In this document: piece by piece, positions 1 through 6,752 of the stretch
Layout: every line of letters begins with the position of its first letter
Position numbering within the stretch: position 1 is the stretch's first letter
Source of the DNA: Candidatus Saccharimonadota bacterium
GTDB lineage: Bacteria > Eremiobacterota > Xenobia > Xenobiales > Xenobiaceae
Length of the DNA: 9,821 nucleotides
Direction of reading: 5' to 3'
NCBI GenBank assembly: GCA_004554425.1
Contig: SFMI01000063.1
Span: 1-9,821, forward strand
Translations under genes and position numbers: made by a program
The notes under the pieces: model-generated
The model's database searches: none
The model's input: the letters and a program-made list of their open reading frames with translations, nothing else
What the model was told of the DNA's origin: nothing

Positions 1-796
1 TAGTTCTAGATTCTCCCAATAAAGCTCTAACATTGTTATTTTCTAGAATTGAAGCGGCATTATCTTTCAAATCCTTATACATATTTATTTTTAAGAAAGA
101 AAAAATACCAATTTTACAATCTTTAGAAACATGCCAATCTAACTTTGCAAGTAAAGAAACAACCTTATCTACATATTCGTCAAAGGTTTCGTCATCATAA
201 TTGGGAAGCTTTATGCCATATTCGGCAGTTAATTTATAGGCAAATGTTGGGTTAACAACAATATCATCTCCAGTCGATTTTATATAAATAGGAGCTACAG
301 GAGACTCTTGTTCTAAACTAACCGGTGCCAATAAAATTGGAGCAGCATAAGAAGTTTGTGCCGATTCACTCTCAGTCCAATGGATAAATCCCAAAGCAAT
401 ATAAACAACATTTACACCAGTTTCTTCAATAAATGCTCTAGATTTTTTGCTGATATTTCTAAGAGCAGTTATAGGATTGGCGCTCCCGTTGTATACCAAC
501 AACTGTTTTTGATTTTTTATGCGCGAAGAATATTTGGAGATATAACGTTCACGTGCATTTGTATCAACAATATTGTGTTCTCTTTGGTTGCTTTCTTGAG
601 GCTCATCACTGTCAGCAATTTTAGGATCAAAAACTTCTAATTGACTATTATCCTCAATAGCTTTAAATAAAATTGGCGCCGATGGAAGCACTATTTCTGC
701 GGAGGAAGAGGCTGAATCTTTAAAATTAATTAAATTATTACTCTTACCCGTATCAAGAAGTAAATTTGCCCATTTATTCAGCTTATCAATATCCAT
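1..796 (-). CDS. DUF4011-domain protein, N-terminal part (probable large helicase/nuclease), cut by the window edge
   Basis: An open frame of 265 codons runs from an ATG at 796-794 to the left edge without a stop. I recognise the N-terminal DUF4011 domain from three features: an early WANLLLDTGKSNNLINF segment (residues 9-25), the block LGFIHWTES (135-143) followed by APILLAPVSLE (152-162), and N-P-T-F-A-YKL...YGIKLP (182-198). After these comes a region ending in FSFLKINMYKDL (232-243). In this family the domain usually heads a protein of well over 1,000 residues with a superfamily 1 helicase core and often a C-terminal DUF3320 or Vsr-like nuclease; none of that is in the window. Such proteins have been reported among anti-phage candidates, so a defence role is possible but is inference. 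A GGAGG lies 13 bases before the ATG and a weaker AGG 6 bases before it. Hand counts on sampled lines give about one third GC, against about one half in the DUF1015 gene, which suggests acquisition by transfer. Confidence 0.85.
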   Translation of the reverse strand, partial: MDIDKLNKWANLLLDTGKSNNLINFKDSASSSAEIVLPSAPILFKAIEDNSQLEVFDPKIADSDEPQESNQREHNIVDTNARERYISKYSSRIKNQKQLLVYNGSANPITALRNISKKSRAFIEETGVNVVYIALGFIHWTESESAQTSYAAPILLAPVSLEQESPVAPIYIKSTGDDIVVNPTFAYKLTAEYGIKLPNYDDETFDEYVDKVVSLLAKLDWHVSKDCKIGIFSFLKINMYKDLKDNAASILENNNVRALLGESRT

Positions 797-812
797 TTTG
801 AGCCTAAAACCT

Positions 813-889
813 CCGTTTATACAAAAAAATCACACTCACAAGCCTGAACAGTTCTTAATAGCATAAACGGATCAGAACATTAACAGGCT
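813..889 (-). promoter_or_regulatory. Structured 5' leader of the DUF4011 gene
   Basis: Read as minus-strand RNA, AGCCTG (889-884) and GTTCT (878-874) can pair with AGAAC (855-851) and CAGGCT (846-841). The loop of that hairpin holds CCGTTTAT (870-863), an exact complement of ATAAACGG (820-813), whose last two G are the first two of the GGAGG ribosome binding site. The two pairings cross, so they could form an H-type pseudoknot or be alternative folds; either could limit ribosome access. The pairing is seen directly; a regulatory role is inferred. Confidence 0.35.
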
Positions 890-893
890 AATA

Positions 894-923
894 TAATTAG
901 CAAAATTGCACGATTTAGAGCAA
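894..923 (-). promoter_or_regulatory. Candidate promoter for the DUF4011 gene
   Basis: On the minus strand, TTGCTC (923-918) is followed after 18 bases by TAATTA (899-894). Both boxes match the sigma-70 consensus only partly. The position, about 100 bases before the start codon, would place the leader hairpins inside the transcript. Confidence 0.25.
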
Positions 924-993
924 TAGAATCGACATTAGACTACTCATTCCTTGTTCCAAAAATGTCGCACGCATAAAACATCGCAATAAAATA

Positions 994-1023
994 GAGTTCA
1001 AACTTAGTACAAAGTTTGAACTC
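994..1023 (-). terminator. Probable terminator downstream of clpC
   Basis: A perfect 12-bp inverted repeat, GAGTTCAAACTT (994-1005) and AAGTTTGAACTC (1012-1023), has a 6-base loop. Read on the minus strand it is followed by TATTTTATT, a fair U-rich tail. It lies about 80 bases past the clpC stop. The stem is long but not GC-rich. Confidence 0.5.
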
Positions 1024-1067
1024 TCTTCACCTGGGTTTATATCTATAGTGAAAGATATCGCAATCAA

Positions 1068-1096
1068 GGGAGCGCAGTCAACTCTGAAGCGCTCCC
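1068..1096 (-). terminator. GC-rich hairpin just after the clpC stop
   Basis: A perfect 8-bp inverted repeat, GGGAGCGC (1068-1075) and GCGCTCCC (1089-1096), with a 13-base loop starts 10 bases after the clpC stop. On the minus strand the bases that follow (TTGATTGC) make a poor U-tract. It may be a weak terminator or a 3'-end stabilising hairpin, backed up by the second hairpin downstream. Confidence 0.45.
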
Positions 1097-1105
1097 CTAT
1101 TTCTT

Positions 1106-3691
1106 TTATTCAGCAAGTTTGAAAACCAATTGGAAGTTATCATCGTCACCATTTTTGCTTGACGAGCTGCTGCCAATCATGCCTTCAGCCTCGCGAGCGG
1201 CTAATTCGGCGCGGTCTTCTTCGCTGACATCGATAAGCATACGGCTGCCTTCAGGAAATTCACCATCAATAACTTTATCGGCCAACGGATCTTCGATCAT
1301 TTGCTGAATAGCGCGGCGCAAAGGACGAGCACCATACTGAGGCTCGCGACAAGAAGCTACCAAAGCGCGTTTAACGTCTTGGGAAACTTCAAAATCGCGA
1401 TGGTTCGTGCCAAGCTCTTTACACACTTTAGCCAACATAATATCGACAATTTTAAGCAAGTCTTCATTTTCCAAACTATGGAAAACTACCGAAGCATCTA
1501 AACGATTTAAAAATTCCGGCTTAAAAACTTGTTTAGTCTCCTCTAAAACGCGCTTTTTCATGCGCTCGAAGCGCACTTGGGGCGAGCCTTCATCACGGTT
1601 GCCGCGCAAGCCCATATTTACACTGGGATCGGGATTGGCAAAACCGATATTGGAAGTAAGAATAACTACTACATTTTTAAAGTCGACTACGTGGCGCTTA
1701 GAATCGGTCAAGCGGCCTTCATCCATAATTTGCAACAAAACGTTGAAAATATCGGGGTGAGCTTTTTCAATTTCGTCAAACAAGACAACTGCATAAGGCT
1801 TGCGACGGACAGCATCAGTCAACTCGCCTCCTTCATCGTAACCTACATAGCCGGGAGCTGCACCATACAAACGCGAAACCGTGAATTTTTCCGAATATTC
1901 GGACATATCCAGGCGGATAAGCGCATTTTCATCATCAAAAAGGAATTGCGCCAAAGTGCGAGCCAATTCGGTTTTACCTACGCCAGTTGGGCCTAAGAAA
2001 AGGAAGGAACCAATGGGCTTATTGGGATCTTTTAAGCCGGCTCGAGCTCTCTTAATAGCGCGGCTAACAACCTTAATAGGTTCATCTTGCCCCACTACGC
2101 GTTCATGTAAAATTTGCTCAATATTACTTAAACGGGCGGCTTCATTTTGGCTGACACTATTTAAAGGCACACCAGACATAAGCGAAACAACATAAGCTAC
2201 AGTATCAGTTTTAACTACAGGACGATCGCTTTTAGCTTCGGCAGAATGTTCGCGGCGTTCTTGCCAATCGGCTTCCAAACGGTTCAAAATATTACGGGCC
2301 GATTCTTCTTTCATGCGCAATTCGTCAGCCAATTCGTAATCTTGTTCGGCCAAAGCTTCATCACGTTTGCGCACTAAATCACGCAATTCAGAAGCTTTAT
2401 TTACCAGATCTTGCGGTTTATTAGCTTTAGCCAAACTGACGCGGCTGCAAGCTTCGTCTATAACGTCGATAGCTTTATCGGGCAGCAAACGATCGGGTAA
2501 GTAGCGATTGGAAAGGCGCACTGCCTCACGAATAGCTTCTTCGGAAATGTCTACATTGTGGAAACTTTCGTAACGATCGCGTAAACCTAAAATTATGCGG
2601 CAGGCTTCTTCTTCAGTAGGCTCTTTTACATCGACAGTTTGGAAACGACGCTCTAAGGCCGGATCTTTTTCGATATATTTGGTATATTCGCCCACAGTAG
2701 TAGCGCCGATACATTGGAACTCACCACGAGCCAAAGCGGGCTTCAAAATACTGGAAGCATTTAAGCCTCCTTCAGAATCACCAGCACCTACTAAGGTATG
2801 AATTTCATCAATAAAAAGAATGACTTTAGACTTGGCATTGGTCAGTTCTTTAAGAATTTTGTTTAAGCGATCCTCAAAGTCTCCACGATAGCGAGTGCCA
2901 GCTACCAAACCGGAAAGGGACAAAGAGCAAACTCGCATACCCTTAAGTTTATCGGGTACCTCTCCGCTGACAATACGCTGAGCCAAGCCTTCCACAATGG
3001 CAGTTTTACCAACACCAGGATCGCCAATCAAGACAGGATTGCATTTGGTACGGCGGGACAGCACCATAATGACGCGTTCCAGCTCATTATAGCGACCAAT
3101 TAAAGGATCGAGCTTGCCATCTTGCGCCAGCTTGGTAAGGTCACGACAATAACTGTCTAAAACAGGAGTTTTAGCCGAAGATTTTTTGCCAGAAGTAGTG
3201 TTAGAAATGTAGTTGCGCGATTTGTCCTCTTCTTCACCTTTGAGCAACATAGCCTTAAGATCGCTTCTTAAGCTCTTAAGATCGAAATCTGGCAAACTTT
3301 TTAAGATCTCATTAACAACTTCGGTTTCTTCAGGATAATCTTCGGCTACTTTTAAGATGGCCAGTAAAATGGCTTCGCAACCGACAGCGCTGCGCTCATA
3401 GCGACGCGAGCATTTGAAAGCCTCTTGGATGATAAGCTTAGCCGCCTGAGTAAACATCATGCCTTGGCTGATATCGTCGTCGGCCTCACAATGCTCAAAA
3501 GCGAAATTGTGCAAAAGTTCTAAAGTTAAACCATGTTTTTCTAAAATGTCGCTAACGGTACTTTTGCTATTGGCCGCCAACCCCATCAAGAGATGCTCAG
3601 GGCCAATAGAATTGCTTCCTAAAGCCTTAGCCTCCTCACGAGCGAATACTATTGACATTCTGGCTTCATCTGAAAACGGTTCCATCCCCAT
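1106..3691 (-). CDS. clpC: ATP-dependent Clp protease ATP-binding subunit ClpC
   Basis: This 861-residue HSP100 ATPase unfolds proteins and feeds them to ClpP in the cytoplasm, or disaggregates them. A double Clp_N domain covers about residues 1-150. AAA1 has Walker A GDPGVGKT (223-230), Walker B ILFIDEIH (291-298), pore loop RYRGDFE (267-273) and arginine finger LERRF (346-350). A short middle domain with a UVR-like coiled coil (about 435-480) separates it from AAA2, with Walker A GPTGVGKT (567-574), pore loop GYVG (614-617), Walker B VVLFDEIEK (635-643) and sensor-2 GARPLRR (787-793). The MGL tripeptide at 693-695 lies where ClpC/ClpA carry their ClpP-binding loop, so partnership with ClpP is likely. 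A GAGGAG six bases before the ATG supports the start. The usual ctsR-mcsA-mcsB partners are absent and no CtsR or CIRCE box is evident. The Ser-rich, acidic tail (840-851) is probably disordered. Confidence 0.96.
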   Translation of the reverse strand: MGMEPFSDEARMSIVFAREEAKALGSNSIGPEHLLMGLAANSKSTVSDILEKHGLTLELLHNFAFEHCEADDDISQGMMFTQAAKLIIQEAFKCSRRYERSAVGCEAILLAILKVAEDYPEETEVVNEILKSLPDFDLKSLRSDLKAMLLKGEEEDKSRNYISNTTSGKKSSAKTPVLDSYCRDLTKLAQDGKLDPLIGRYNELERVIMVLSRRTKCNPVLIGDPGVGKTAIVEGLAQRIVSGEVPDKLKGMRVCSLSLSGLVAGTRYRGDFEDRLNKILKELTNAKSKVILFIDEIHTLVGAGDSEGGLNASSILKPALARGEFQCIGATTVGEYTKYIEKDPALERRFQTVDVKEPTEEEACRIILGLRDRYESFHNVDISEEAIREAVRLSNRYLPDRLLPDKAIDVIDEACSRVSLAKANKPQDLVNKASELRDLVRKRDEALAEQDYELADELRMKEESARNILNRLEADWQERREHSAEAKSDRPVVKTDTVAYVVSLMSGVPLNSVSQNEAARLSNIEQILHERVVGQDEPIKVVSRAIKRARAGLKDPNKPIGSFLFLGPTGVGKTELARTLAQFLFDDENALIRLDMSEYSEKFTVSRLYGAAPGYVGYDEGGELTDAVRRKPYAVVLFDEIEKAHPDIFNVLLQIMDEGRLTDSKRHVVDFKNVVVILTSNIGFANPDPSVNMGLRGNRDEGSPQVRFERMKKRVLEETKQVFKPEFLNRLDASVVFHSLENEDLLKIVDIMLAKVCKELGTNHRDFEVSQDVKRALVASCREPQYGARPLRRAIQQMIEDPLADKVIDGEFPEGSRMLIDVSEEDRAELAAREAEGMIGSSSSSKNGDDDNFQLVFKLAE

Positions 3692-3753
3692 AACTTTCTC
3701 CTCGATATAAAACTAAAACTTATAATATTTGGGCGATCTATTATTTAATAATT

Positions 3754-3838
3754 CCAAAATTTGGCTTAACTTTCTCAATATCTGTCCGGCCTCCTTTTTT
3801 AGGCATTTTAGGCTAAGTACTTGCAACGCCTAAAAAGG
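3754..3838. promoter_or_regulatory. Inverted and direct repeats upstream of clpC
   Basis: The manA-clpC gap holds CCTTTTTTAGGC (3793-3804) and its near-perfect inverted partner GCCTAAAAAGG (3828-3838). A second TTTTAGGC direct repeat (3806-3813) lies between them. A separate palindrome, CCAAAATTTGG (3754-3764), is nearer clpC. The dyad is not followed by a T-tract in either direction, so it looks more like a regulator-binding region than a terminator. The sites lie 60-150 bases before the clpC start, where its promoter should be; I found no convincing -35/-10 pair. Confidence 0.35.
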
Positions 3839-3862
3839 CAATAACCTGGGCTGAACATCCTT

Positions 3863-4849
3863 TTAGCGCGAAGAGACAATCCGCACAGCCTCACCCACAG
3901 GCTCAAAGCTAAGCTTAACTGACACTCGTCCAGCAGCCAAAAGGCACGCTTGGCCATTTTGCAACCTTTCTGAGTGGCCGTGCAAAGAAACTTGCAAAGC
4001 ACCGCGAGTACAGACAATTATTTCCGGGAAAAGCGGATCGGTAAGCCAAGCGCTTACATTATCCTTGGCTTTAAGCACTTCCAAACGGAAATGCTCAGCT
4101 TGAAGCAACACTTTACCGACAGTTGGCGGAAAAGATAGCCCGACCAAGTCTGACGTTCCTTTTTTGTCCAAATTCACCGGCCAACAATCGCGCAAAACGG
4201 CAGCCGCTTCCTCACGATGCAACTGACGCGGCCGCCCGTCCAGCCCCAAGCGATCCCAATCGTAGAGACGGTAAGTCAATTCGCTGCTCTGTTGCACTTC
4301 CAAAACAGTAATTCCAGGCCCCAAAGCGTGGATTAAACCCGGCCTCAAACAAAGACAATCGCCAACTGTCGGCTTTATTTTGCTCAAAAAATGCAGCATT
4401 TCCGCCCCAGCAACCTTTAAGAAATCATGGCAGCGGCTGTGCGGATGGACACCTAAAATTAACTCTGCTCCAGGCTCACTCTGAGTAACATACCAGGCTT
4501 CTTCTTTACCTTGAGCAGAGCTGCCACTTAAGCGGCGGGCCCAGCTGTCATTGGGATGCACTTGGACAGACAGCCAACGTTCGGCCCGCAGCCATTTTAT
4601 AAGCAGAGGAAAACGATCTTCGGCCTGGCCTTTTATATTGCCCAGGCAAGAGGGAAAGCGTCGATAAAGTTCATCTAAGGACAAACCAGCATAAGGGCCA
4701 TTGTCCACTTCCTGAGCGCCGCCCACAATCCACACTTCACCAATGGGCTCGGCAGCTTGAGCTACCAGCGGACATAAAGTGGCCAGCGTTTTCCCTCCCC
4801 AAACGCGCGGCGATAAATACGGCTTAAGTATTAAAGGATACAGAAACAT
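3863..4849 (-). CDS. manA: Mannose-6-phosphate isomerase, class I
   Basis: This cytoplasmic zinc enzyme interconverts mannose 6-phosphate and fructose 6-phosphate, linking mannose use and GDP-mannose synthesis to glycolysis. At 328 residues it matches the short Gram-positive type I form. The metal-binding cupin is clear: QVHPND (Q96, H98), E117 in KEEAWY and H174 in GLIHALGPG. The family signature around the catalytic arginine follows (LEVQQSSELTYRLYDWDR, R194). The N-terminus (LKPYLSPRVWGG) also fits the family. The start is set by GAGG five bases before the ATG; that GAGG lies inside a small hairpin (see 4855-4869). The gene is divergent from the TlpA-like gene and lies 171 bases upstream of clpC on the same strand. 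No terminator is evident after it, so some read-through into clpC is possible. Confidence 0.93.
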   Translation of the reverse strand: MFLYPLILKPYLSPRVWGGKTLATLCPLVAQAAEPIGEVWIVGGAQEVDNGPYAGLSLDELYRRFPSCLGNIKGQAEDRFPLLIKWLRAERWLSVQVHPNDSWARRLSGSSAQGKEEAWYVTQSEPGAELILGVHPHSRCHDFLKVAGAEMLHFLSKIKPTVGDCLCLRPGLIHALGPGITVLEVQQSSELTYRLYDWDRLGLDGRPRQLHREEAAAVLRDCWPVNLDKKGTSDLVGLSFPPTVGKVLLQAEHFRLEVLKAKDNVSAWLTDPLFPEIIVCTRGALQVSLHGHSERLQNGQACLLAAGRVSVKLSFEPVGEAVRIVSSR

Positions 4850-4854
4850 TCAGT

Positions 4855-4869
4855 CCTCAACTTTTGAGG
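4855..4869 (-). promoter_or_regulatory. Hairpin overlapping the manA ribosome binding site
   Basis: CCTCAA (4855-4860) and TTGAGG (4864-4869) form a perfect 6-bp stem with a 3-base loop. In the manA transcript the second arm is TTGAGG, whose GAGG is the ribosome binding site five bases before the ATG. Folding would mask it. The stem is short, so any effect could be modest. Confidence 0.4.
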
Positions 4870-4880
4870 GCCAAAATTTT

Positions 4881-4909
4881 GTAATAGTTGTTGTTTTCCT
4901 CTGCAGCAA
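4881..4909 (-). promoter_or_regulatory. manA: Candidate promoter for manA
   Basis: On the minus strand, TTGCTG (4909-4904) is followed after exactly 17 bases by TATTAC (4886-4881), about 30 bases before the manA start codon. Spacing is ideal but the hexamers match consensus only at 3 and 4 of 6 positions. Confidence 0.35.
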
Positions 4910-4930
4910 AATATTTTTTGGCACTTGTAA

Positions 4931-4959
4931 CTGACAGGCGCAGCTAATTATGCTAATAT
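4931..4959 (+). promoter_or_regulatory. Probable sigma-70 promoter of the TlpA-like gene
   Basis: CTGACA (4931-4936, five of six consensus bases) is followed after 17 bases by TAATAT (4954-4959). The latter is preceded by TGC, an extended -10 element. The leader to the start codon would be about 80 bases. Confidence 0.55.
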
Positions 4960-5044
4960 CAAAGAGCGCCACTTAAGTTTTTTCGGCGTTATACGCTACA
5001 TTTTAGCTGCCAAAAATTATCGTGATCGCGGGAGGAACATGTAT

Positions 5045-5566
5045 ATGCGCAGACGTTTTTCAATTTTTATAATAGTTTGCCTCAGCTTATTTACTTTATT
5101 AGCTTGTACTCAGTATACTCAAGCTGGACAAGAGAAGAACTATGGCAAGTTGCCCAAAATTACTGGCAAAAGTTACGACGGCACAATAATTGACACTTCC
5201 AAATATACCGGAAAAGTACTTATCGTCGATTTTTGGGCAACTTGGTGCCCGCCTTGCCGTAAAGAGATTCCCGGCTTTATCGCTTTACAAAAGCAATATG
5301 GCTCTAAAGGTTTGCAAGTTGTGGGCGTCTCCTTTGATGAGGAAGAAACTGAACACAAACAATTTACTAAGCAAGAGCGCTTGAACTATCCTTCTATTTT
5401 AGGTAAAGACAACGCCGCTGCCGTCAATGCTGTAGAAAAGAAAATTGGCCCTATTGAAGGTATTCCCACTACGGTTGTTGTCGACCGTCAGGGAAATATC
5501 AAATATGTCCACGTCGGTTATGCCGATAAAGCTGAATTTGAAAAGATTATTAAGAAATATCTATAA
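5045..5566 (+). CDS. TlpA/ResA-like thioredoxin-fold lipoprotein
   Basis: This is a membrane-anchored extracytoplasmic thiol-disulfide oxidoreductase of the TlpA/ResA type (173 residues), expected to reduce disulfides outside the membrane, for example in cytochrome c maturation or oxidative defence. The N-terminus is a lipoprotein signal: MRRR, a hydrophobic stretch, then the lipobox LLAC with the lipidated cysteine at C21. The AhpC/TSA-redoxin-like core has the active site WCPPC (67-71) after VDFWAT, the strand LQVVGVSFDEE and the cis-proline loop GIPTT (139-143). I chose the ATG at 5045 rather than the in-frame ATG at 5039 because GGAGG (5031-5035) is nine bases from the former and only three from the latter. 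No ccdA or cytochrome biogenesis gene is adjacent, so its electron donor and substrate cannot be named. Confidence 0.92.
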   Translation: MRRRFSIFIIVCLSLFTLLACTQYTQAGQEKNYGKLPKITGKSYDGTIIDTSKYTGKVLIVDFWATWCPPCRKEIPGFIALQKQYGSKGLQVVGVSFDEEETEHKQFTKQERLNYPSILGKDNAAAVNAVEKKIGPIEGIPTTVVVDRQGNIKYVHVGYADKAEFEKIIKKYL

Positions 5567-5663
5567 GTAACAAAAATACTAGGCGGCTGCGCTTTTTAGA
5601 GTGCAGGTACCGAATTTGCCAACCTGTAATTGTATCAACAATTATAAAAACAACAAAAAAAAT

Positions 5664-5703
5664 GCCCGACTTCTTCATTAAATTGGAAGTTCGGGCGTTT
5701 TTT
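5664..5703. terminator. Bidirectional terminator between the TlpA-like gene and gpmA
   Basis: A GC-rich stem (GCCCGACTTC with GAAGTTCGGGC, one bulged base) is followed by GTTTTTTG on the plus strand and preceded by an A-run (5654-5662) that becomes a U-tract on the minus strand. It lies between two convergent genes and can serve both. Confidence 0.9.
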
Positions 5704-5788
5704 GTTACTGTCCATCATGAACTGCACCACAACGAAGCTTTTTCAAACTAATGCCAAGTTATCGTTGCCGCAGCTCAGTGACAACGTA

Positions 5789-6475
5789 CTACAGATAATA
5801 CTTTTTGACGAAAGCTAAAGTTTTGTCATCGAGCTCATAAACCAAAGGCTTACCGGTAGGGATTTCTACATCCATAATTTCTTTGGTACCGATATTTTCA
5901 ATATATTTTACCAAAGCTCTAATACTGTTGCCGTGAGCAGCGATAATGCATTTTTTGCCAGCTAAAAGGGCGGGCTTAATGTCGGAATTCCAATAAGGAA
6001 CTACGCGGTCTACGGTGTCAAGCAAGTGCTCGGTGCAAGGAAGCTGATCGGGAGTAAGATCCTTGTACTTAGGATCGTTGCCAGGGAAGCGCTCGTCGCT
6101 CTTATCTAATGCCGGAGGACGTACATCGGCACTGCGACGCCAAATGTGAACTTGCTCAGCACCGTATTTGGCGCGGGTTTCGTCTTTGTTGAGACCTTGC
6201 AAAGCGCCGTAGTGACGCTCATTTAAACGCCAGCTGTAGTGAATGGGAATGTTGCTCTCGCCAAGCTCGTTGAGAATGAGTTCCAAAGTGTGGTTGGCTC
6301 TCTTCAAAACGGAAGTGAAAGCTTCGTCAAATGTAAAACCGTTAGCTTTAAGCAAGCGGCCAGCTTCTTGAGCTTCTTTGATGCCGTTTTCGCTAAGATC
6401 AACATCGGTCCAACCAGTGAAACGATTTTCTAAGTTCCACATGCTCTGGCCATGGCGCACCATAACAAGTTTCAT
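5789..6475 (-). CDS. gpmA: 2,3-bisphosphoglycerate-dependent phosphoglycerate mutase
   Basis: This glycolytic enzyme interconverts 3- and 2-phosphoglycerate through a phosphohistidine, primed by 2,3-bisphosphoglycerate. The 228 residues match the usual bacterial dPGM length. The phospho-acceptor histidine is H8 in VRHGQSMWN, the general acid region is NERHYGAL (E86) and the second histidine is H181 in AAHGNSIRAL. The FTGWTDVDLSE and RRSADVRPP segments are characteristic. The frame stays open 19 codons upstream, but the start is the ATG at 6475-6473: an AGAGGAG lies eight bases before it and the homologous N-terminus MKLVMVRHG begins there. The gene converges with the TlpA-like gene at a shared terminator and diverges from the beta-propeller gene. 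Confidence 0.96.
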   Translation of the reverse strand: MKLVMVRHGQSMWNLENRFTGWTDVDLSENGIKEAQEAGRLLKANGFTFDEAFTSVLKRANHTLELILNELGESNIPIHYSWRLNERHYGALQGLNKDETRAKYGAEQVHIWRRSADVRPPALDKSDERFPGNDPKYKDLTPDQLPCTEHLLDTVDRVVPYWNSDIKPALLAGKKCIIAAHGNSIRALVKYIENIGTKEIMDVEIPTGKPLVYELDDKTLAFVKKYYL

Positions 6476-6752
6476 GGTAAAAACTCCTCTAAAAAAATAT
6501 TTGTAAACTGACAGGGGCTCCAATACGACCAAAAGTCAGCCAAAACCTGCCGATTATTTTTCTTCGTAAACGCTTAACATTATTGCACCTTGCTGCTTAG
6601 CGCCTAACTTATCTTTGACTAAACATATTGCTTAAGCAGGACAAAAAATTAACTCTGCCAAAATTTCTCAGCGGCAGCTTGGCCGTTTTTTTGTGGCCAA
6701 ACGCCATTTTATCTTTTTGCGCCTTAAGTGCGCAGTGAAGGCGGCCCTTTTT
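6476..6752. other. Divergent intergenic region, gpmA / beta-propeller gene
   Basis: This region must hold promoters for both genes, but I see no strong -35/-10 pair. It contains a perfect 10-base palindrome TGCTTAAGCA (6629-6638), a GCCAAAATTT word (6657-6666) also present upstream of manA, and a small hairpin with a T-run (6672-6692). The propeller frame stays open back to a GTG at 6693, but that has no ribosome binding site. Confidence 0.5.
6672..6692 (+). terminator. Small hairpin with T7 run upstream of the beta-propeller gene
   Basis: CGGC (6672-6675) pairs with GCCG (6682-6685) around a six-base loop and is followed directly by seven T. The shape is that of a minimal terminator, 60 bases before the propeller start codon. 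It might act as an attenuator, but a 4-bp stem is short. TTGGCC/GGCCAA (6679-6684 and 6695-6700) offers a competing pairing. Confidence 0.25.

Larger units (their letters stand above)
797..1105. other. Gene-free region between clpC and the DUF4011 gene
   Basis: This is about 310 bases of AT-rich DNA. The clpC-proximal half holds two inverted repeats that probably end clpC transcription (listed separately). The DUF4011-proximal half holds a weak promoter candidate and a structured leader. I see no RNA gene and no protein-coding frame of useful length. The only mini-ORF with a purine-rich sequence before it is a 10-codon one on the minus strand at 947-915, treated under findings. Confidence 0.7.

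Noticed and set aside
356..640. 94-codon plus-strand frame opposite the DUF4011 gene
   Set aside because: It is antisense to a clearly conserved coding frame, has no ribosome binding site and shows no domain; a shadow frame.
1407..1996. Plus-strand frames of 117 and 139 codons inside clpC
   Set aside because: Both lie antisense to the conserved ClpC AAA2 region and owe their length to its codon usage.
3793..3838. manA terminator
   Set aside because: The dyad lacks a T-tract on either strand and its arms are 23 bases apart; an operator reading fits better.
3808..4017. 69-codon minus-strand frame overlapping the end of manA and its downstream region
   Set aside because: It overlaps the manA cupin C-terminus in another frame, lacks a ribosome binding site and resembles nothing.
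5581..5640. Weak inverted repeats after the TlpA-like gene (CTGC/GCAG, CAGGT/ACCTG)
   Set aside because: Stems are only 4-5 bp with no T-run; the real terminator is at 5664-5703.
6476..6532. 19-codon N-terminal extension of gpmA
   Set aside because: The strong AGAGGAG and family N-terminus both point to the ATG at 6475; the extension covers the ribosome binding site.
6693..6752. GTG start adding 20 residues to the beta-propeller protein
   Set aside because: No ribosome binding site precedes the GTG and the extension is basic and unlike a blade. MRIAIGTTHG is the natural start.
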